Assembly: GCA_037440925.1 (NCBI GenBank)
Contig: JBBITF010000014.1
Span: forward strand, 1 to 64,000
Reading direction: 5' to 3'
Origin: JAABUE01 sp037440925
Lineage (GTDB): Bacteria > Chloroflexota > Anaerolineae > Anaerolineales > Villigracilaceae
DNA length: 64,000 bases
Shown here: piece by piece, positions 59,687 through 64,000 of the stretch
Position numbering within the stretch: position 1 is the first letter of the stretch
Layout: each line of letters begins with the position of its first letter
Translations under genes and position numbers: made by a program
Notes under the pieces: model-generated
What the model was told of the DNA's origin: nothing
The model's input: only the letters and a program-made list of their open reading frames with translations
Database searches by the model: none

Positions 59687-59881
59687 ATGTCAAATAAACG
59701 TAACACCTTACTACTGGGCGCCCTGATTGGCGCTTTTACCGGTCTGATTGCTGCCATGCTACTCCAACGCCGCGCCGAAAAAAAAGGCAGTGAAACAGCC
59801 ATCACTGCTGGCGAGGGGCTGAAACTCGGCATGTTGATTTTTGGCTTACTCAGGGCAATTGCATCATTAGGAGATGATTAG
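59687..59881 (+). CDS. Small glycine-rich membrane protein (YtxH-like form)
   Basis: A 64-residue protein starting MSNKRNTLLLGALIGAFTGL with a small-residue helix, then basic RRAEKKG and a second hydrophobic stretch (LKLGMLIFGLLRAIASLG). The single Gly-zipper helix followed by charged residues recalls YtxH-type proteins, though the match is only in style. AAAGGA lies 9 bases upstream of the ATG. A terminator follows. Confidence 0.6.
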   Translation: MSNKRNTLLLGALIGAFTGLIAAMLLQRRAEKKGSETAITAGEGLKLGMLIFGLLRAIASLGDD

Positions 59882-59900
59882 TCTTGCAGCACAGAGAAGA

Positions 59901-59931
59901 ACCGACCGGAGCGGACGCCCGGTCGGTTTTG
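59901..59931 (+). terminator. Intrinsic terminator after the small membrane genes
   Basis: ACCGACCGG (59901-59909) pairs exactly with CCGGTCGGT (59919-59927), followed by TTT. It separates the dcw-proximal genes from the signalling block. Confidence 0.75.
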
Positions 59932-60008
59932 ATTTCACCGTTCTCTCCCGCCTCAGTTGTTGTATACTATTTGTATCGTATTCCACCCACATCCAGCAAG
60001 GAGACAGC

Positions 60009-60062
60009 ATGTTCACCTCTTTGCGTCAAATGCAAAACTCCCTGGCCAAGCAGCTCGTTTAG
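60009..60062 (+). CDS. 17-residue leader-like open frame
   Basis: ATG follows an AAGGAG site by 5 bases and the frame encodes MFTSLRQMQNSLAKQLV before TAG, 36 bases ahead of the histidine kinase. TATACT near 59963 could be a -10 element. It may be a leader peptide, or the surviving start of a gene replaced when the downstream signalling block arrived. Translation is suggested only by the ribosome site. Confidence 0.4.
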   Translation: MFTSLRQMQNSLAKQLV

Positions 60063-60098
60063 CGAACGACTATCAGACTACTCCCCAAAAGGCCGCCT

Positions 60099-62366
60099 AT
60101 GTCCGAACAAACCAAAATCCTGGTTGTAGATGACGACCCCGCCATCGTCAGCGCCACCCGGCGCCTGCTGGACAAAGCCGGCTACCAGACCTTCCCCGCA
60201 CAGACCGGCCTTGAGACTCTGGAAGCCGCCCGCCGCCACCGGCCGGACCTCATCCTGCTGGACGTGAACCTGCCCGACATAGACGGCTTCGAGGTCTGCC
60301 GCCGCTTGAAAGCCGACCCCGAACTGGCCGGCATTGGCGTCATCATCGTTTCCAGCACTTATACCGATGGCGAGAGCCAGGCCGCCGGCCTCGACCTGGG
60401 CGCCGACGGCTACATCGCCCGCCCGGTCTCGAACCGCGAACTGCTGGCGCGCGTTCAGGGATTGCTGCGCCTGCGCGCCGCCGAACAAACCGCCCGCCTG
60501 AGCGCGGCCGAGTGGCAGGCCACCTTCGACGCCGTCGGCAGCGGCATTATTCTGACCGATGACGCCTACCACATCATTCAATGCAACCGCGCTGCAGGCG
60601 AACTCTTTGGCGAGATACCCGAAAACATGCTGGGAAAAAGATGCTATGAGATCGTCCACAGCGCCGCCGAGCCGTACTATGCCTGCCCGCTGATGACGGT
60701 CAAGAAGGAAAAGAAACGCCAGAGCATGATCTTCGAGCGCGGCGGCCGCTGGCTGGAAGTGACCGTGGACCCCATCCTCGACGCCGAGGGCCGCTTCGCC
60801 GGTTCGGTGCATGTCATCAACGACATCACCGAGCGCAAACAGGCGGAAGAAGCCCTGCGCGAGAGCGAGGAGAAATACCGCCTGCTGGCCGAGACCACGC
60901 CGGACGTCATCATCCTGCACGATATGGAGGGGCGCATCCAGTATGTCAACCGCGCCGGCCTGGAATTGACCGGCCTGACCGCCGAAGAGGTCATCGGCCG
61001 ACCGATTGACGTCTTCATCGCTCCGGAATTCCAGAACGGCATCCGCAAACGAGGCGAGCAGCGCGCCCGGGGCAATGGCGGCTTGTATCACTACGAAGTC
61101 GAAGTCCTCAGCAAGAGCGGTCAGAAACTTTGCATGGAAGTGTACTCCGCCCCCGTTGCCCGCCAGGGACAAACCGAGCAAATCCTGATTGTCGCCCGCG
61201 ACATCACCGCCCGCAAACAGGCCGAAGAGCGAATCCGCCAGAGCGAAGAGACCTACCGCAACCTGTTCCACAACGCCCAGGTCGGCCTGTTCCGCACTCG
61301 CATCGCCGACGGCAAAATCCTGGAGAGCAACGAGCAGTTGGCGCGCATGTTCGGCTACGACAGCCGCGAAGAATTCATCGCCGAGTACGTCACCTCCCAG
61401 AATTACGTTGACCCCGGCACGCGCGAACGCATGGTGGACATGCTCCGCCGAGACGGATTCGTCCAGAACTTCGAAGCGCGTTTCTACCGCAAAGACCGCT
61501 CCATTTTCTGGGCACGTTACACGGCGCGCATCTACCCCGAACAGGGCTGGATCGAAGGCGTGGCAGAAGACGTTACCCAACAGAAACAGGCCGAAGACGA
61601 AATCCGCCGCCTGAACGCCGAACTGGAGCAGCGCGTCGCCGAGCGCACCCGTCAATTGCAGGAAGCCCAGGAGCAACTCGTCCGCCAGGAAAGACTGGCT
61701 GTTCTCGGTCAACTGGCCGGCAGCGTCGGCCACGAACTGCGCAACCCGCTGGCGGTCATCAACAACGCCGTCTACTTCCTCAAACTCGTCTTGCCCGATG
61801 CAGGCGAAAAAGTCAGGGAATACCTGAATATCCTCGAACGCGAAACGCACAACGCCGAGAAAATCGTCGGCGACCTGCTCGACTTTGCCCGCGTCAAGTC
61901 GGTGGAACGGGAGGCGATCGCCGCCTCCGAACTCGTCCGCCGCGTGCTGGACCGTTACCCTGCCCCCGAAAACATCCGTCTCCACCTCGACCTGCCGCCC
62001 GGCCTGCCGCCCCTCTGGGTGGACCCGCGCCAGATCGAACAGGTGCTGGGCAATCTGATCGTCAACGCCTACCAGGCCATGCCGGAGGGAGGGCGGTTGT
62101 CAGTGATCAGTGATCAGTATTCAGTGAGCAGTGAGCAGTGGGTGCGGATCGCGGTCAAAGATACGGGTGTGGGCATCCCGCCCGAAAATATGGGCAAACT
62201 CTTTGAGCCGCTCTTCACCACCAAGGCCAAAGGCATTGGGCTGGGACTGGCTGTCAGCAAGAAACTGGTCGAGGCCAACGGCGGCCGGATCGAGGTCCAG
62301 AGCGAACCGGGCCAGGGCGCCGCCTTTACCGTCATCCTCCCCGTCGCCGAGGAGAAGTCATCATGA
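60099..62366 (+). CDS. Hybrid REC-PAS-PAS-PAS histidine kinase
   Basis: A 755-residue cytoplasmic sensor without membrane segments. An N-terminal receiver domain (1-120) has ILVVDDDPAIV and the phospho-acceptor in LILLDVNLPDIDGFEV. The usual KP is RP (GYIARPVS). Three PAS domains follow (about 140-250, 260-375, 385-500), then a coiled coil (ELEQRVAERTRQLQEAQEQL), HisKA with GSVGHELRNPLAVINNAVYF, and HATPase with NLIVNAYQAMPEGG, KDTGVGIPPENM and GIGLGLAVSKKLVEANGG. A heptamer array inserts VISDQYSVSSEQ before VRIAVKDTG. ATGA overlap couples it to the next regulator. Confidence 0.93.
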   Translation: MSEQTKILVVDDDPAIVSATRRLLDKAGYQTFPAQTGLETLEAARRHRPDLILLDVNLPDIDGFEVCRRLKADPELAGIGVIIVSSTYTDGESQAAGLDLGADGYIARPVSNRELLARVQGLLRLRAAEQTARLSAAEWQATFDAVGSGIILTDDAYHIIQCNRAAGELFGEIPENMLGKRCYEIVHSAAEPYYACPLMTVKKEKKRQSMIFERGGRWLEVTVDPILDAEGRFAGSVHVINDITERKQAEEALRESEEKYRLLAETTPDVIILHDMEGRIQYVNRAGLELTGLTAEEVIGRPIDVFIAPEFQNGIRKRGEQRARGNGGLYHYEVEVLSKSGQKLCMEVYSAPVARQGQTEQILIVARDITARKQAEERIRQSEETYRNLFHNAQVGLFRTRIADGKILESNEQLARMFGYDSREEFIAEYVTSQNYVDPGTRERMVDMLRRDGFVQNFEARFYRKDRSIFWARYTARIYPEQGWIEGVAEDVTQQKQAEDEIRRLNAELEQRVAERTRQLQEAQEQLVRQERLAVLGQLAGSVGHELRNPLAVINNAVYFLKLVLPDAGEKVREYLNILERETHNAEKIVGDLLDFARVKSVEREAIAASELVRRVLDRYPAPENIRLHLDLPPGLPPLWVDPRQIEQVLGNLIVNAYQAMPEGGRLSVISDQYSVSSEQWVRIAVKDTGVGIPPENMGKLFEPLFTTKAKGIGLGLAVSKKLVEANGGRIEVQSEPGQGAAFTVILPVAEEKSS
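62100..62141. repeat. Heptamer array, family 2, inside the histidine kinase gene
   Basis: Six uninterrupted units, TCAGTGA (three times), TCAGTAT, GCAGTGA and GCAGTGG, occupy 42 bases. That is 14 codons, so the array keeps the kinase frame. It lies in the HATPase domain between MPEGG and the G1 box, a loop that varies in length in the family. The same unit lies between the tRNA-Ala genes. Confidence 0.9.
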
Positions 62367-62749
62367 GCCAGCCTACCCGCATCCTCATCGTGGACGACAA
62401 CCCCGCCATGGCCCAAACCACCGCCGACATCCTGGCGCTGAAAGGCTACGAGGTGCGCGTCAGCGGTTCGAGCCGCGAGGCGCTCGACCTGCTCGGCCGC
62501 GAAAAGATCCACATCCTGCTCACCGACGTCATCATGCCGGAGATGAACGGCGTGGACCTCTTCGTGCGGGCGCGCAAACAACAGCCCAGCCTGATCACTT
62601 TCCTGATGACCGCCTACTCTGCCGACGAACTCATCCAGCGCGGCCGCAAGGAAGGCGCCAAGGCCATCCTGACCAAACCGCTCGACTTGAACCTGCTGCT
62701 GATGCTGATCAAGGCAGTGGAAGAAAGTTATCTCTGGAAATTGAGATGA
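62363..62749 (+). CDS. Single-domain response regulator
   Basis: A 128-residue CheY-type receiver. RILIVDDNPAMAQTTADIL supplies the acidic pocket, ILLTDVIMPEMNGVDLF the phospho-acceptor Asp, FLMTAYSADE the Thr and KAILTKPLDLNLLL the Lys. No output domain follows. It overlaps the kinase upstream and the sensor downstream, each by 4 bases, so the three are translated from one message. It probably carries the kinase's phosphate to an unseen partner. Confidence 0.94.
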   Translation: MSQPTRILIVDDNPAMAQTTADILALKGYEVRVSGSSREALDLLGREKIHILLTDVIMPEMNGVDLFVRARKQQPSLITFLMTAYSADELIQRGRKEGAKAILTKPLDLNLLLMLIKAVEESYLWKLR

Positions 62750-64000
62750 ACCGCCTGCGCTTCTTTCTGACCTTTGGCCTGCTTCTGGCCCTCCTGCTGA
62801 GCGCCTCGCCCGCAGCCGCCGGGCGCAACGTGCGCGTGGGCGTTTATCAGAATGAGCCAAAAGTCTTTCTGGATGAAAACGGACAGGCGGCCGGCTTGTT
62901 CATCGAATTGCTCGAGAAGATCGCGGCCGAAGAAGGCTGGACGCTCGAATACGTTCCCTGCGAATGGGAAGCCTGCCTGAACGCCCTCGCCGCCGGCGAA
63001 ATTGACCTGATGCCGGATGTCGCCTACTCCGCCGAGCGCGACCAGCGCTTCGATTTTCACCAAACGCCTGTGCTGGAGAGTTGGTCACGCGTCTATGCCG
63101 CCCCCGCCTCCCAAATTACCGGCTTGAGCAACCTGAACGGCAAGCGCGTGGCCGTGCTGGAAGGCTCCATTCAAGAGACAGTTTTTCAACAACTCATGGA
63201 CGGCTTTGGCTATCAAGTCAGCATCATCCCGGCCGCCTCGCTGATCGAGGCCTTCGAACTCGCCTCGCAGGGTGAGGCCGACGCCGCCATCGCCAACCAC
63301 CTCTTCGGCGACTATTTCTGTAGCCGATACGGCCTGCAAAAAACGACCATTGATTTCAACCCGACGCAATTGTTCTACGCCGTTGCCGAGGGTCGCAACG
63401 CCGACCTGCTCGCAGCCATTGACCGCCACCTGAACGAATGGATTTCCGTCCCCGACTCGCCCTATTACACCACTCTCGGCCATTGGACCGACCTCTCGCC
63501 GCAAGCGCGCGTCCCGGCCCACCTGTGGTGGCTGATCGGCATCATGAGCGGCTTGCTGGCGCTCAGCCTGGCGGCGGTTCTGCTTTTGCGAAGACGGGGG
63601 ACTTCCAGCCTGCGCGAATTGCTGCAAACCCGCGCTGCCCTGCGCCAGGTGGAGCGGCGCTACGAAACCCTGGCCAACATCGCCCCGGTGGGAATCTTCC
63701 GCACCGATCCGGCGGGCGCCACCACCTACGTCAACCCGGCCTGGAGCGCCATTTCGAGCCTGCCCGCCGAAAAAGCCCTCGGCGACGGGTGGATCGAAGC
63801 CGTCCATCCCGAAGACCGGCCGCGCATCCGCCGTGAATGGGAAAACGCCGCCGAGCGCGGCGCCCCCTCCCTGTCCGACTACCGCTTCGTGCGGCCGGAT
63901 GGGAGCATCGCCTGGGTCATGGGGCAGGCCGTTCCGGAGACCGACGCGGCAGGCAACATCCTCGGCTATGTCGGCACCCTGACCGACATCACCGAGCGCA
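62746..64000 (+). CDS. Periplasmic-binding-domain/PAS sensor protein (5' part)
   Basis: The frame runs open to the window end (418 codons). A signal peptide (FFLTFGLLLALLLSASPAAA) leads to a family 3 solute-binding domain: VRVGVYQNEPKVFLDENGQA, GLFIELLEKIAAEEGWTLEY and ALAAGEIDLMPDVAYSAERD. A membrane helix near residue 258-280 (LWWLIGIMSGLLALSLAAVL) precedes a PAS domain (ANIAPVGIFRTDPAGATTYV, RFVRPDGSIAWV, GTLTDITER). BvgS/EvgS-type sensors have this plan. A kinase or GGDEF output is expected beyond 64000. Confidence 0.9.
   Translation, partial: MNRLRFFLTFGLLLALLLSASPAAAGRNVRVGVYQNEPKVFLDENGQAAGLFIELLEKIAAEEGWTLEYVPCEWEACLNALAAGEIDLMPDVAYSAERDQRFDFHQTPVLESWSRVYAAPASQITGLSNLNGKRVAVLEGSIQETVFQQLMDGFGYQVSIIPAASLIEAFELASQGEADAAIANHLFGDYFCSRYGLQKTTIDFNPTQLFYAVAEGRNADLLAAIDRHLNEWISVPDSPYYTTLGHWTDLSPQARVPAHLWWLIGIMSGLLALSLAAVLLLRRRGTSSLRELLQTRAALRQVERRYETLANIAPVGIFRTDPAGATTYVNPAWSAISSLPAEKALGDGWIEAVHPEDRPRIRREWENAAERGAPSLSDYRFVRPDGSIAWVMGQAVPETDAAGNILGYVGTLTDITER

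Noticed and set aside
60078..61985. 635-codon open frame antisense to the histidine kinase
   Set aside because: High GC third positions keep the antisense frame open. The sense strand encodes unmistakable REC, PAS and HisKA domains.

Overview
The window looks like a chromosomal segment of a Chloroflexota bacterium, most probably Anaerolineae. This is inferred, not proven. The basis is moderately high GC, a near-complete mraZ-to-ftsZ division and cell-wall cluster lacking murE, lipoproteins with Thr/Pro-rich linkers (DUF3048, BMP-like, NBR1-type FW domains), T-box leaders on serS and leuS, mevalonate kinase, DUF47 with PiT, and the DUF3090-SCO1664 pair. No phage, plasmid, CRISPR array or transposase gene is visible. 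The non-coding fraction is dense in small dispersed repeats.

Layout. 1-1.46 kb is decayed: the end of an unknown gene, a broken cbiL-like fragment, a hairpin repeat, a MITE-like element and a frameshifted membrane gene. 1.5-14.3 kb carries DUF3048 lipoprotein, HIT protein, xseA-xseB-DUF212, murJ, yifB/comM, a Nudix hydrolase, pit with DUF47, a phosphodiesterase lipoprotein and a UPF0104 flippase-like protein. 14.7-24.2 kb carries T-box-controlled serS, DUF456, an ATP-grasp ligase, ffh, ybaK, a HAS-barrel-like protein with nurA, and a UMF1-type MFS transporter. 24.2-37.4 kb carries leuS with its T-box, two tRNA-Ala genes, a UbiA prenyltransferase, mevalonate kinase, Hsp20, a BMP-like lipoprotein, a sulfotransferase, a PPi-type phosphofructokinase, the methylmalonyl-CoA mutase large subunit, DUF3090, SCO1664 and MscS. 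37.5-40.9 kb carries an FW-domain secreted protein and a SAM methyltransferase.

40.8-58.9 kb is the dcw cluster: mraZ-rsmH-ftsL-ftsI-murF-mraY-murD-ftsW-murG-cvpA-like-murC-orf-murB-ddl-ftsQ-ftsA-ftsZ. Most genes overlap or nearly touch. A clear promoter overlaps three 10-bp-phased MraZ boxes. With murJ (6-8 kb) the window supplies most of the lipid II pathway and the divisome core. Two small membrane genes follow. From about 60 kb a GC-rich signalling block begins: hybrid REC-PAS-histidine kinase, single-domain response regulator, and the start of a periplasmic-binding/PAS sensor.

The most unusual content is repetitive. (1) Degenerate heptanucleotide arrays of two families occur between genes and, in frame, inside murJ, leuS and the histidine kinase; one array fills the whole mraZ-rsmH gap, and another forms the truncation point of a gene remnant. 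(2) A MITE-like element A with GTAACTGCCTACC inverted ends is inserted into another inverted-repeat element B, and an uninterrupted B copy lies 6 kb away. (3) Four further short repeat families (C-F) recur, one of them directly upstream of two membrane-transport genes.
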